Assembly (NCBI GenBank): GCA_045627525.1 | Contig: JAZQNW010000001.1 | Location: forward strand, 62,001-126,000 | Reading direction: 5' to 3' | Length of the DNA: 64,000 bases | Origin: CAG-877 sp045627525 | GTDB lineage: Bacteria; Bacillota_I; Bacilli_A; RF39; UBA660 | Shown: positions 26,263-35,663 of the stretch, one piece after another | Layout of the letters: each line of letters begins with the position of its first letter | Position numbering within the stretch: position 1 is the stretch's first letter | Position numbers and translations under genes: made by a program | The notes under the pieces: generated by a model | The model's input: only the letters and a program-made list of their open reading frames with translations | Told to the model about the DNA's origin: nothing | Database searches by the model: none

Positions 26263-28627
26263 AATTATTATATCTTTGATTATAAATATTTATTATATCC
26301 ATAACTTTGTGAAATTCATTTTCCAACTTTAAGAAATTATCTTCAACATATTTAGAATCTTCTTTCTTACCAGCTTCTTCATGTTCCAAACTAAATTTTG
26401 CTAAAGTCATAAAACCTAAATATTCACAATCACTTTTCAATGAATGTACTTCAATAACATAATTTTCCATATCATTAGCTTTTTTATAATTCTTGATTCT
26501 CTTAAATTTTTCTGGAGCATCATTCATAAAATCCTTGATAGTAGTATTATACATATCAATATCTCCTAATAATTTAAGAGCTTCATCCAAATCAACACCC
26601 TTTTTTAATAAATAATCCTCACCAGAAGAAATAGAATTAGAACTTTCTTTTTCTACTGCAGTTAATACTTTAGATTCTTCATTAACTGAAGTTGATTCTT
26701 TAATTTCTTCATTAACTGAAGATAATTCCTTAGACTCTTCACTAACCGGAGTTAATTCTTTAGATTCTTCACTAACTGAAGTCGATTCTTTAGATTCTTC
26801 ATTAATAGTATCTTTCTTTTTACTATTTGCAATTTCATTAATAACTCTTACAAATTCATCTTTCTCAATTGGCTTTGCTAAATAATCATCAAATCCGTCA
26901 GCTATATATTTTTCTTTCATACCAGTTAAAGCATTAGCAGTTAACGCAATAACAGGAGTATCAAAACCAACTATTTCTTTTAATTTTTGTAAAGTCTGAA
27001 TACCACTCATCTTAGGCATTAAATCATCAAGTAAAATAACATCATATTTTTCACCATTTTTTATTCTATCAATACATTCAAATCCATTATCAATAGCAGT
27101 AACATTTTTAACACCATAATGATCAAGTAACTTAGATGCAACTTTCAAATTTAGGGCATTATCATCAACCAATAATATTTTAAGATCAGTGAAGTTAATA
27201 GAAATTTTCTTAGTAACTTCTTTCTTTATTGGTTTATCTTCTATTTTTTGACTAATAATTATAGTAAATTTAGAACCTTCACCATATATTGAATCAACAA
27301 CTATTTTACCACCCATTAATTCAACTAATTGTTTAGTAATTGCAAGACCTAATCCAGTACCTTCAATAGTAGCATTCTTATCAATATCTAATCTTTGGAA
27401 TTTTCTAAATAATGCATCAATATTTTCTTTCTTAACACCTTGACCAGAATCTTCAACAGAAATTATTAACTTACAAACATCATTAGTATTAACACAATTA
27501 ATTGTATATCTAACAAATCCTGCATCTGTATATTTTACAGCATTACTAAGTAAATTAGTAATAACCTTTTTCATATTAGCATGATCACCATATAATACCG
27601 GTGGAATATCAGGAGCTATGTAATAACTAAAGTCTAATCCTTTAGAATCCATTCTTGGCTTAATCAATTTAGCTAAATCTTCGAATACTTCTTTAGATTC
27701 ATATGGATTATTTACTATTTCCATTTTTCCTGCTTCTATTTTAGAAATATCCAAAATACTATTAACTATTTCTAATAAAGTATTAGAAGCACTTACAATA
27801 TCCTTAGCATTTTCTTGAGCCTCATCTAAAGTTTCAGCATTAACAACAAAATCACTAAAACCAACTATAGCATTAAGTGGAGTTCTTATTTCATGACTCA
27901 TACTAGATAAAAATTCAGTCTTAGCCATATTAGCTTTATCAGCTTGATCCTTAGCTATTTCCAATTGATTAATTGTATCTAAGTCAGGATTTTCTATAGT
28001 AAAATACATCAAGAATAAAACAAAAGCATGCAAGGCACCGTTTAATTGAATAACAGGGTATACCATTTTAATAGAAATAATAATAATAAGCAATAGTATC
28101 AAAAATATCAATGGTGTTTTTTTATAGCTTTCAATACTTTTTCGCTTTTTTACAAAGCAAAAAATATCAAATATAATAGCTAGAAAGACAAATAAATAAA
28201 CGACATAGACACCTAATCCGTAAGAATAAGCATTAGTTCCATCATTATAATAATTAATCTTACTAATTAATATAACTGAAGATAAAATTAGAAATATTAA
28301 ACTAAATATAATCTTACTTCTATCTTTTTTTACATCTTTTTTCAATGAAATAGTATAAATATATACAGTAAATAGAACTGCCCATAACAATTGTGCAACC
28401 AAGAAAAATTTAGAAACTAATATAACTAACATTGAATCAATTGGTAAACCTATAATGCCTGTAATATAGCATAACAATTCCAAAATAATTGATAAAAAAG
28501 TAGAAGCCAATAAAAAAGAGTATATTTTATTTTCTTCTGTAGGAACTGACTTTTTTATCGCATAAATACAAGTTAGTATAAATATAAAAATTAAACAACT
28601 ACTATCAAATGCAACACCAAATATCAT
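26261..28627 (-). CDS. Tripartite hybrid sensor histidine kinase (7TM-HisKA-HATPase-REC-HPt)
   Basis: 788 aa. Six to seven membrane helices (about residues 8-212) form the sensor. The HisKA box is SSMSHEIRTPLNAI with His245, followed by HATPase N, G1 and G2 boxes (NLLSNAVKYTDAG; VEDSGQGVKKENI; GTGLGLAI). A receiver domain (about 485-605) has LLVDDNALN and the phosphoacceptor Asp in VILLDDLMPKMSG. A Ser/Glu/Val tandem-repeat linker follows (about 606-665). An HPt domain with VHSLKSDCEYLG ends the chain. This is the BarA/ArcB-type layout. No response regulator is adjacent, so the output partner is elsewhere. The sensor contains no periplasmic domain. Confidence 0.9.
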   Translation of the reverse strand: MIFGVAFDSSCLIFIFILTCIYAIKKSVPTEENKIYSFLLASTFLSIILELLCYITGIIGLPIDSMLVILVSKFFLVAQLLWAVLFTVYIYTISLKKDVKKDRSKIIFSLIFLILSSVILISKINYYNDGTNAYSYGLGVYVVYLFVFLAIIFDIFCFVKKRKSIESYKKTPLIFLILLLIIIISIKMVYPVIQLNGALHAFVLFLMYFTIENPDLDTINQLEIAKDQADKANMAKTEFLSSMSHEIRTPLNAIVGFSDFVVNAETLDEAQENAKDIVSASNTLLEIVNSILDISKIEAGKMEIVNNPYESKEVFEDLAKLIKPRMDSKGLDFSYYIAPDIPPVLYGDHANMKKVITNLLSNAVKYTDAGFVRYTINCVNTNDVCKLIISVEDSGQGVKKENIDALFRKFQRLDIDKNATIEGTGLGLAITKQLVELMGGKIVVDSIYGEGSKFTIIISQKIEDKPIKKEVTKKISINFTDLKILLVDDNALNLKVASKLLDHYGVKNVTAIDNGFECIDRIKNGEKYDVILLDDLMPKMSGIQTLQKLKEIVGFDTPVIALTANALTGMKEKYIADGFDDYLAKPIEKDEFVRVINEIANSKKKDTINEESKESTSVSEESKELTPVSEESKELSSVNEEIKESTSVNEESKVLTAVEKESSNSISSGEDYLLKKGVDLDEALKLLGDIDMYNTTIKDFMNDAPEKFKRIKNYKKANDMENYVIEVHSLKSDCEYLGFMTLAKFSLEHEEAGKKEDSKYVEDNFLKLENEFHKVMDIINIYNQRYNN
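26658..26806 (-). repeat. Degenerate tandem repeat in the kinase linker
   Basis: About five units of 11 codons (consensus EESKELTSVSE) between the receiver and HPt domains. The units are near-identical at DNA level, suggesting slippage and easy length variation. Confidence 0.75.
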
Positions 28628-28671
28628 ATAACCACCTCTATTATTAATATCAATTATATCATAAATAACCC

Positions 28672-28700
28672 AAAAAAAAAGGATTTATACTCCTTTTTTT
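28672..28700 (-). terminator. Terminator after the acyl-CoA synthetase gene
   Basis: AAAAAGGA and TCCTTTTT (28676-28683 / 28691-28698) followed by a T run on the minus strand; the stop codon of the gene lies in the loop. Confidence 0.65.
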
Positions 28701-30571
28701 ACTTTTTTTAAAATTTTAACATTTCCCGATTTACTATTTTCACTTAAAATTGAATTCTTAAGTTGTTGTAGATCAGTTTTTCCATTACTTTGCTTATGTG
28801 GAATTTCAGACACAACATAATAACTATCAGGCCAAGAAATATTATCTTTTAATTCAAACATACACATTTCACTAACTTCTTGAATAGTTTCATCTTGAAC
28901 TGAATTATCATGTAATTCTAAAACAGCAACAGGGACCTCACCTTGAGAATGCTCATTATCAGGCAAGCCTATTACAGAGCAATCTTTAACATTAGGATGC
29001 TTGTTAATAACTGTTTCAACATAAGAAGGTAAAATTTTAAAGCCACCATTATTAATAATCATTCTTTTTATTCTATCTAAAACAAATAATTTTCCATCTT
29101 CAGTCATGTAGCCTAAATCTCTGGTATGTAGCCATAACTTACCGTCTTCATGTTCCCTTAAAATTTCATTTGTAGATTTTTCGTTACCAAAATATCCAAT
29201 CATAACAGTAGGACCTGATATACAAACTTCACCTATTTCATTATATCCTAATTCTTCATAACTTGATGCTTCTTCTAAATCTTCAATTGGCTTAAAAATA
29301 GAGGCTAAATTTTTAGGATATATAGCACCAACACTACCAATTTCATTCCAATCATCATTATATGTCATTGAAACACCTGAACAAGATTCAGATGAACCAT
29401 ATCCTTTAGAAACCTTATATTTACAACCATGAGCAGCAAGCCATTCATTTGAAGCTTTTTCAAGCTCCACATCCATTTTATCTCCACCGACTGTTGGAGT
29501 AACACAAAATGATAAATCAGCATCTTTTAATTTTTCGCTATTAATTAATATACCAAAATGTGATGGAGCTAATGTCATATGTACAGGCTTATGCTCAATT
29601 AACATTTCTGGCAATTGTTCAGGACTAAACAAAGGATACAATTGTAACTTCATTCCTCTAGCTAATGGAAGAAAAGTACCAGCTGATGCACCATATATTA
29701 TAAATGGTGGCATTATACCCAACCAGCTTTCCCCACGATTAAGTTCAAGATCCGTAAGTTCTGCTTGATAAATTGAAGCAATTACATTTTTATCACTCAT
29801 CATAACGGCTTTAGGAAAACCAGTAGTACCACCACTATGAACTATTAATGCTACTCTATCTGACATATATTCACTTTCGATAGATCCATTATATTCTTGA
29901 CCTTTAGTTAAAAAATCATCTAATCTTACAACTTTATCATTAAAAATAGGCATATTTTTAAGTGCATATAAATCTTTAAAACTTTCACTTGTAGCAACCT
30001 CATCATACATTGAAGCAAGTACAGATGACAAAATCAATTTTTTTGTACTTGTATCAGCCATGGCATCGATAATATTTTTAGCAAAAATATCAGTAGCAAT
30101 AACCAAATCAGAATTATTATCTTCTAAATATTTATGTAATCCAGCAACACTACTTCTTGGATCAATCATACTTGGAATAGCACCAATTTTGTTCAAAGCT
30201 AACATAGTATAAATAGATTCAGGTGTAGTTAACATACCTACTGTAACAACATCACCAGAATTAACACCATATGCTTTAAATGATTTAGAAAATTTATCAA
30301 TATTATCAAAAAATTCTCTATAAGTTATTTCTCTACCATAATATTCCAATGCCACATCATCCATATGTTCAGCATTACATTCATATAAATAATCATATAT
30401 TTTTTCATCTGGATAATCAGCCATAATTGCTTCCTCAGAAGCATACTTTAAATATGGCTTATCTTTACTTGCTTTTCCAGTTAAAGGCCCATATAACTTA
30501 CCAATCATAAGATCACGTAAATATAAATCCCTTAATTTATCTTCATTAATATTCAATCCCTTTTTTTTCAT
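28685..30571 (-). CDS. AMP-binding acyl-CoA synthetase/ligase family protein
   Basis: 628 aa from ATG 30571 behind AAGGGGG; an in-frame upstream extension to 30628 is rejected because it contains the promoter. The adenylate-forming motifs are present in order: IVHSGGTTGFPKAV (P-loop, A3), GYGSSESCSG (A5), IGEVCISGPTVMIGYFG, TRDLGYMTEDG (A7), RIKRMIINNGGFKI (A8) and a C-terminal Lys in KQSNGKTD (A10). It activates a carboxylic acid, most likely a fatty acid, as acyl-AMP and then thioester. No carrier protein or transferase gene is adjacent, so the product is unknown. It has its own near-consensus promoter. Confidence 0.85.
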   Translation of the reverse strand: MKKKGLNINEDKLRDLYLRDLMIGKLYGPLTGKASKDKPYLKYASEEAIMADYPDEKIYDYLYECNAEHMDDVALEYYGREITYREFFDNIDKFSKSFKAYGVNSGDVVTVGMLTTPESIYTMLALNKIGAIPSMIDPRSSVAGLHKYLEDNNSDLVIATDIFAKNIIDAMADTSTKKLILSSVLASMYDEVATSESFKDLYALKNMPIFNDKVVRLDDFLTKGQEYNGSIESEYMSDRVALIVHSGGTTGFPKAVMMSDKNVIASIYQAELTDLELNRGESWLGIMPPFIIYGASAGTFLPLARGMKLQLYPLFSPEQLPEMLIEHKPVHMTLAPSHFGILINSEKLKDADLSFCVTPTVGGDKMDVELEKASNEWLAAHGCKYKVSKGYGSSESCSGVSMTYNDDWNEIGSVGAIYPKNLASIFKPIEDLEEASSYEELGYNEIGEVCISGPTVMIGYFGNEKSTNEILREHEDGKLWLHTRDLGYMTEDGKLFVLDRIKRMIINNGGFKILPSYVETVINKHPNVKDCSVIGLPDNEHSQGEVPVAVLELHDNSVQDETIQEVSEMCMFELKDNISWPDSYYVVSEIPHKQSNGKTDLQQLKNSILSENSKSGNVKILKKVKKGV

Positions 30572-30599
30572 TACATTTTCCCCCTTACAAATTGGTGAT

Positions 30600-30628
30600 A
30601 TTATAACACAATTATTGATTTTTTGCAA
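30600..30628 (-). promoter_or_regulatory. SigA-type promoter for the acyl-CoA synthetase gene
   Basis: TTGCAA (30628-30623) and TATAAT (30605-30600) with a 17-base spacer; the predicted leader is only about 20 bases. Confidence 0.65.
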
Positions 30629-30680
30629 CTAAAACATGAAATAATATAAATAAAGCAACTTAAGCAACTATTTTATAAAA

Positions 30681-30708
30681 AAAACTAATAAATATCTATA
30701 TTAGTTTT
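30681..30708 (-). terminator. Terminator after the 30729-31589 gene
   Basis: AAAACTAATA and TATTAGTTTT (30681-30690 / 30699-30708), with flanking A and T runs; it ends the transcript of the upstream membrane protein. Confidence 0.8.
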
Positions 30709-30728
30709 TTAATGACAAAATTCATCAT

Positions 30729-31589
30729 TTACTCACAAGTAAAATCTGTAGCTTTCATATTTTTTTCAATTGATTTTATATCTTGCTTATGTTTAAAATC
30801 TGGATATGTACCTCCTGCCTCAGCATAAGCAGAAGTTATTTTTTCAAGATCTATTGAAGCATATGATAAATCTTGTTCTTCTATCATCGTACCATCTTCT
30901 AAACTACAATAAATATCAACACCTGAAATAGATGAAGTTATTGACTTTAAACTAGTACAATTTAAATATAATTGATTTAGCTCATCTTTATCAAGATTGC
31001 TATCACCTGTTGTCTCTATTACATATTTTAAACTTTCTAATTTATTATCTTGATATTTAAAAGAAGCAGAATATTTAATATCTAATTTATCAGTAGTACG
31101 AGAATGACTACATTTTAAAATACCATTTCTGATTTCTGGCTCAGCTGTATTTGCTTTACCATTTTTAATAATAGCTATATATTCATCTAAATCTGGTAAA
31201 AAATAAATCATAGCAAATAAAAATACAAATAGCATAATTAAACAAAAATATTTAAATTTACTAACAGGAACCGGTTGATATTCATCTTTTTCTCTTTGTT
31301 TTGCTTCTCTTTCTAAGCGTAATTTTTCTTTTTTTTCTTCCATTTCCTTTAAATAATCTTTTTTAGGTTGAGCATCTGTTTGAATTAATTTACTTGCATC
31401 TATTGGGCCTTCATTAGCAGGAACAAATGATACTTTACCAACCTCATCTTTATTTTCTTCTTTATTATTTTCATCATTATTAGAATCATTACTATTTACA
31501 GTATCTTTAATAACATTATTATCAGTAACTACACTAGTATTTTCTTCTGTTGAAGTAACTGTTTCTTGATTTTTATTTTCAGTATCCAC
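30729..31589 (-). CDS. Membrane protein with long disordered N-terminus, unknown function
   Basis: 286 aa if started at GTG 31589, which is 8 bases from AGGAG; a GTG at 31598 overlaps that site. The cytosolic N-terminal 110 residues are Asn/Glu/Thr-rich and disordered, with a charged helix rich in Lys/Glu/Arg. One membrane segment (FCLIMLFVFLFAMIYFLP, about 117-134) follows. The outside domain has four Cys and a layout like small DUF1307-type lipoproteins, but this is a weak visual match. It lies between rpe and the acyl-CoA synthetase. Function unknown. Confidence 0.6.
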   Translation of the reverse strand: MDTENKNQETVTSTEENTSVVTDNNVIKDTVNSNDSNNDENNKEENKDEVGKVSFVPANEGPIDASKLIQTDAQPKKDYLKEMEEKKEKLRLEREAKQREKDEYQPVPVSKFKYFCLIMLFVFLFAMIYFLPDLDEYIAIIKNGKANTAEPEIRNGILKCSHSRTTDKLDIKYSASFKYQDNKLESLKYVIETTGDSNLDKDELNQLYLNCTSLKSITSSISGVDIYCSLEDGTMIEEQDLSYASIDLEKITSAYAEAGGTYPDFKHKQDIKSIEKNMKATDFTCE

Positions 31590-31630
31590 AACTACCACTC
31601 CTATTCTAAATAATATTATAACATATAAAA

Positions 31631-32263
31631 TTATCTTAAACTAGATATTTTCTTTTGAAAATCATCACTATGCATTACATAACTACCTGATACTAATATA
31701 TCAGCACTATCACACATTTCCATAGTCTTATTATTTATTCCCCCATCAACACTTATAACTGCTTTTGAATGATAAGACTTAAGAAGCGCTCTTACTTCAT
31801 CCAATTTATTTTCTGATTCTATTATAAATTCCTGACCACCTTTACCAGGTTCAACACTCATTACTAATATCATATCAACGTAAGGTAAATATGGTATTAA
31901 TTCACTAACCTTTGTATCAGGTTTAATTGATAATCCAGCTTTTATTGAATAACTATGGATTAATTTCAAACATTCTTCTATATCCTTATCAACTTCTACA
32001 TGTATTGTTATATACTCAGTATTTAATTCAGCATATAACGGAATATATTTTTCAGGATCAGCAACCATTAAATGAACATCTAATCTTTTAGAAGTATATT
32101 TATATATATTTTTCATTTCTCTAAAAGGCATTGTCTTATTAGGAACAAATTTACCATCCATGATATCAACATGAATATAATCAGTATCTGTTAAATCTAA
32201 TAATCTTAAATCTCTTACTAAATTCTTTGAACTTAAAAATGATACACTAATTTTTTTCTTCAT
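31631..32263 (-). CDS. rpe: Ribulose-phosphate 3-epimerase
   Basis: 210 aa TIM barrel that interconverts ribulose-5-phosphate and xylulose-5-phosphate in the pentose phosphate pathway. VDIMDGKFVPN, DVHLMVADPEKYI, SVEPGKGGQEF and VISVDGGINNKT are diagnostic and carry the metal and phosphate ligands. The start at 32263 overlaps the rsgA stop and has AGGAGG. It is the last gene of fmt-orf-rlmN-prpC-prkC-rsgA-rpe, an order conserved in Bacilli. Confidence 0.95.
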   Translation of the reverse strand: MKKKISVSFLSSKNLVRDLRLLDLTDTDYIHVDIMDGKFVPNKTMPFREMKNIYKYTSKRLDVHLMVADPEKYIPLYAELNTEYITIHVEVDKDIEECLKLIHSYSIKAGLSIKPDTKVSELIPYLPYVDMILVMSVEPGKGGQEFIIESENKLDEVRALLKSYHSKAVISVDGGINNKTMEMCDSADILVSGSYVMHSDDFQKKISSLR

Positions 32264-33093
32264 TATTTTGCCTCCTTAAGGAATAAAAGATAATTATCAT
32301 ATCTACTTTCTAATATATTATTATCATTTATATGCATCTTAACTACACATTCTTTTTCATTTGTATGTGTACAATCTCTATAAGGACAATTAATTTGTTT
32401 AAATTCCACAAAAGCATTCTTAATATCTTCTTTAGTATAATCATTAAAATTAATAGCCGAAAATCCAGGAGTATCCATTACTTTACCATCATATATTTCA
32501 AATAATTCAACTACACGAGTTGTATGTCTTCCTCTACCCAAAGCTAAAGAAATTTCACCAGTATCTAAATTCCAATTAGGATTAATTCTGTTAAGTAAAG
32601 TACTTTTACCAGCACCCGTTTGTCCAGTAAAAACACTAGTTTTATTTTTCATTAATTTTTCAATTTTAGATAAATCTGTATTTGAAACAACTTCATAACC
32701 AATTTTCCTATAATAATTCAAAATATTATTATATTTGTTTAAATCATTTTCATTAGTTATATCTTCTTTAGTAACACAAATTACACTTTCCACATTATGT
32801 AATTCCATAGTAATTAACAATTTATCTAATAAATTAGTTGAAAAATCAGGTTGAACTAAACTAGTAATAATAAAAGCTTGATCTATATTACTAACTCTAG
32901 GTCTTTTAAATTCATTTTTTCTTGGTAATATCTCTTCTATTAATTTTTTATCCATATTGAAAAGAACATAGTCTCCTACTAAAGGAGTAATATGCTCTTT
33001 TCTAAATATGCCTCGACACTTACAAGGATAAACATTACCTTCATAACTAACATAATGTAAATCACTTACTATTTTTATTATTTGTCCCTGCAT
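32263..33093 (-). CDS. rsgA: Small ribosomal subunit biogenesis GTPase RsgA
   Basis: 276 aa. The N-terminal OB fold, the circularly permuted GTPase with G1 motif GQTGAGKSTLLNRI, DTPGFSAI (G3), TKED as the G4-like motif, and a C-terminal zinc finger (CPYRDCTHTNEKEC) are all visible. It checks maturation of the 30S subunit and is also called CpgA/YloQ in B. subtilis, where it is a substrate of PrkC. It lies directly downstream of prkC here, as in Bacillus. GGGGG precedes ATG 33093. Confidence 0.95.
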   Translation of the reverse strand: MQGQIIKIVSDLHYVSYEGNVYPCKCRGIFRKEHITPLVGDYVLFNMDKKLIEEILPRKNEFKRPRVSNIDQAFIITSLVQPDFSTNLLDKLLITMELHNVESVICVTKEDITNENDLNKYNNILNYYRKIGYEVVSNTDLSKIEKLMKNKTSVFTGQTGAGKSTLLNRINPNWNLDTGEISLALGRGRHTTRVVELFEIYDGKVMDTPGFSAINFNDYTKEDIKNAFVEFKQINCPYRDCTHTNEKECVVKMHINDNNILESRYDNYLLFLKEAK

Positions 33094-33108
33094 AAATCCC
33101 CCATATCA

Positions 33109-34914
33109 CTATTCATCTTTATCTTTAGCTTTTTCTTCATTAGTTTCTTCTTTTTCTTTAGAATCACTTTTCTTTTCTGGTGCTTTAGAAACAGTTATTG
33201 TTATATTTGAATCTCTTACTATTCTACTACCAGGTGAACGAGACTGTCTTATAACCATACCAGGTTCATCTGCTTCAGATTCCTCATAAACTGTTTTCAT
33301 AACTAATCCATATTGTTTACAAAATGCCTCTGCATCATCAAATGTCCATCCTTCAGCAGCCATATCTGGAAATTCTTCAACAATATCTGGAATATATAAA
33401 GTTATTGAATCTCCTTTTTTAACTTCTGATCCTTCGCCTAAAGATTGAGCAATTATTTCTTGTTCATCATAAGATTTACTAGTATCAGTAACTTCTTTCT
33501 TTTCAATTTTTACTCTCAACTCATATTTTGTCTCCAAAATAGTTTGAACTTCAATATAATTCTTACCAACATAATCTTCTAATTCAAAAACCTCTTCTCC
33601 AGTAGATTTATAAATAGTAATTTTAGTACCTTTATTTACACTTCTACCTTTTTCTGGATTAGTTCTAATAATTCTATTTTTCTTAACATCAGAAGATGGT
33701 TCTAATTCTATATCTGTCCTAGGTTCAAGACCAACAGCTTGTAATTTTTTCTCACATTCAGAAACTTTTAATCCCTTACAATTAGGAACTGTAACTGCTT
33801 TAGATGAAGTGAATAATGGAACTATAAAGAAAATAATAACTAATAATAATGCTATAACACCAAAAATTATAGACAAAATTATAATAGTTCTATTTTTCTT
33901 TTTATTATTTTTTTCATAGTCTCCTTCAACTTTTGTAACAATTTCACCTGTTGTTGTTTTTTCCTCATCATCGTTTAATAATTCTGCTGTTTCTTTATTA
34001 TTATCTATATCTTCTAATTTTTTTAATTTTTTTGTTCCTTCAACTTCATGTTCTGAGTATTTATATTTATAAGGAGCTTCATCCATTCTATCATCATCAA
34101 GAGCAGTTAATAAATCATCATGCATACTTTTAACATCTGCATATCTATTTTTAGGATTTTTAGCTGTTGCCTTCAAAATAATATTTTCAATACTTTGTGG
34201 TATTGCCGGATTGTCATCTCTTAAACTAGGTAGTGGATCTCTCATATGTTTTAAGGCAATTTCAACTGCATTATCACCTTTAAATGGCAAACTACCACTA
34301 AGTAATTCATAGAAAATAATACCTATAGAATAAATATCACTCTTTGTCGTACATCCTTTACCACTTGCTTGTTCAGGAGGTAAATAATGAACAGAACCCA
34401 TAACTGAATTAGTTTGTGTCAGTTGTGTAGAATTTAAAGCCATCGCAATACCAAAATCAGTGATTTTAATTTGACCATCATCTTTTATCATTATATTTTG
34501 AGGTTTTAAATCTCTATGAATTATGTATGAATCATGTGCATGAGCCATACCATCAGTAATTTGTAACATTATATCAATAGCTTCAGACAATGTTAAAGAG
34601 CCACGTTTTTTCAATAATTGTTTTAAAGTCTTACCATCAATATATTCCATAACAATATAGTAAAGACCATTATCTTCACCTACATCATACATTTCTACAA
34701 TATTTGGATGAGCTAATGATGAAGCAGAAAGAGCTTCTCTTTGAAATCTTCTAACAAATTTTTCATCATTAGACAAATCACCTCTTAATATTTTTATTGC
34801 TACATCTCGATCAAGAATTGTATCATACCCAAGATAAACATTGGCCATTCCACCTTCGCCAATTGAACGAATTATTTCATAACGATCATTTATCTTCTGC
34901 CCCTTTGTTACCAT
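33109..34914 (-). CDS. prkC: Eukaryotic-type Ser/Thr protein kinase with PASTA domains
   Basis: 601 aa. A cytosolic Hanks-type kinase domain (about residues 10-275) has GEGGMANVY (glycine loop), AIKILRG (Lys), HRDLKPQN (catalytic loop) and DFGIA. A linker, one membrane helix (about 343-367) and three PASTA repeats (about 370-585) follow, ending in a charged Lys/Glu tail. It senses muropeptides or lipid II and phosphorylates cell-wall, translation and germination targets; in spores PrkC responds to peptidoglycan fragments. It is coupled to prpC (TAATG overlap). The usual PASTA count in Bacillus is three to four. Confidence 0.96.
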   Translation of the reverse strand: MVTKGQKINDRYEIIRSIGEGGMANVYLGYDTILDRDVAIKILRGDLSNDEKFVRRFQREALSASSLAHPNIVEMYDVGEDNGLYYIVMEYIDGKTLKQLLKKRGSLTLSEAIDIMLQITDGMAHAHDSYIIHRDLKPQNIMIKDDGQIKITDFGIAMALNSTQLTQTNSVMGSVHYLPPEQASGKGCTTKSDIYSIGIIFYELLSGSLPFKGDNAVEIALKHMRDPLPSLRDDNPAIPQSIENIILKATAKNPKNRYADVKSMHDDLLTALDDDRMDEAPYKYKYSEHEVEGTKKLKKLEDIDNNKETAELLNDDEEKTTTGEIVTKVEGDYEKNNKKKNRTIIILSIIFGVIALLLVIIFFIVPLFTSSKAVTVPNCKGLKVSECEKKLQAVGLEPRTDIELEPSSDVKKNRIIRTNPEKGRSVNKGTKITIYKSTGEEVFELEDYVGKNYIEVQTILETKYELRVKIEKKEVTDTSKSYDEQEIIAQSLGEGSEVKKGDSITLYIPDIVEEFPDMAAEGWTFDDAEAFCKQYGLVMKTVYEESEADEPGMVIRQSRSPGSRIVRDSNITITVSKAPEKKSDSKEKEETNEEKAKDKDE

Positions 34915-35663
34915 TAATTGTCACCTTCTTCATTACGAATTAAATAAGCAACCGAAATATTATCTGTACCACCCCTATTATTAGCCTTTTTTATAAGTCT
35001 AATAACTTTTTCTTCAACATCACCTTCACCAAGTAAAACCTTTTCTATTTGTTCTTTATCTAACATATTTGTAAGTCCATCACTTGAAAGAAGTATTTCT
35101 TCTATATCCATACTCATATCACAATCAAAAATATCAACATCAACTTCTAATGAAGCTCCCAATGCTTTCATCAAAACATTTTTCTTTGGATGAACATCAG
35201 CTTCTTCTTTAGTAAGTTCACCAGCACTAACAAGTAAATTTACTAAAGTATGATCATAAGTAACTTTATGTAGTTTGTCATTTATCATCACAAATCCACT
35301 AGAATCACCAACATTACCAAAAAGTAAGTAATCCTTTGTTAAAATAGCCATTACTAAAGTAGTACCCATTCCTTTACTTTCTGGATGATTTTTTTCATGT
35401 TGAAAAATCAAAGTATTAATTTCATTAACCACATCTCTCATCCAATTAACAGCACTTACCTTATTTAAATGTAAAAATGTTTCCTTAAAATGTTTACTTA
35501 AATGTGAAATAGCTATACTACTAGCCACTTCTCCAGCAGAATGTCCTCCCATTCCATCAGCAATTGCCATCAAGTATTCATTATCACTATTTTTTAAAAT
35601 AATAACACTATCTTCATTATGATCTCGTACTTTTCCTGCGTCTGTTAAATAAAATGACTTCAT
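34914..35663 (-). CDS. prpC: PP2C-type protein phosphatase
   Basis: 249 aa. PP2C motifs with metal-binding Asp residues: VRDHNEDSVII, AIADGMGGHSAGEVAS, GNVGDSSGF and LLSSDGLTNML, and GGTDNISVAYL at the end. It dephosphorylates PrkC and its substrates. ATG 35663 overlaps the rlmN stop (ATGA) and has AAGGAGG upstream. The prpC-prkC pair is the standard kinase/phosphatase switch of Gram-positive bacteria. Confidence 0.96.
   Translation of the reverse strand: MKSFYLTDAGKVRDHNEDSVIILKNSDNEYLMAIADGMGGHSAGEVASSIAISHLSKHFKETFLHLNKVSAVNWMRDVVNEINTLIFQHEKNHPESKGMGTTLVMAILTKDYLLFGNVGDSSGFVMINDKLHKVTYDHTLVNLLVSAGELTKEEADVHPKKNVLMKALGASLEVDVDIFDCDMSMDIEEILLSSDGLTNMLDKEQIEKVLLGEGDVEEKVIRLIKKANNRGGTDNISVAYLIRNEEGDN

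Noticed and set aside
26658..26806. Short tandem repeat first considered as a CRISPR-like array
   Set aside because: Units are contiguous without spacers and encode an in-frame Ser/Glu linker.
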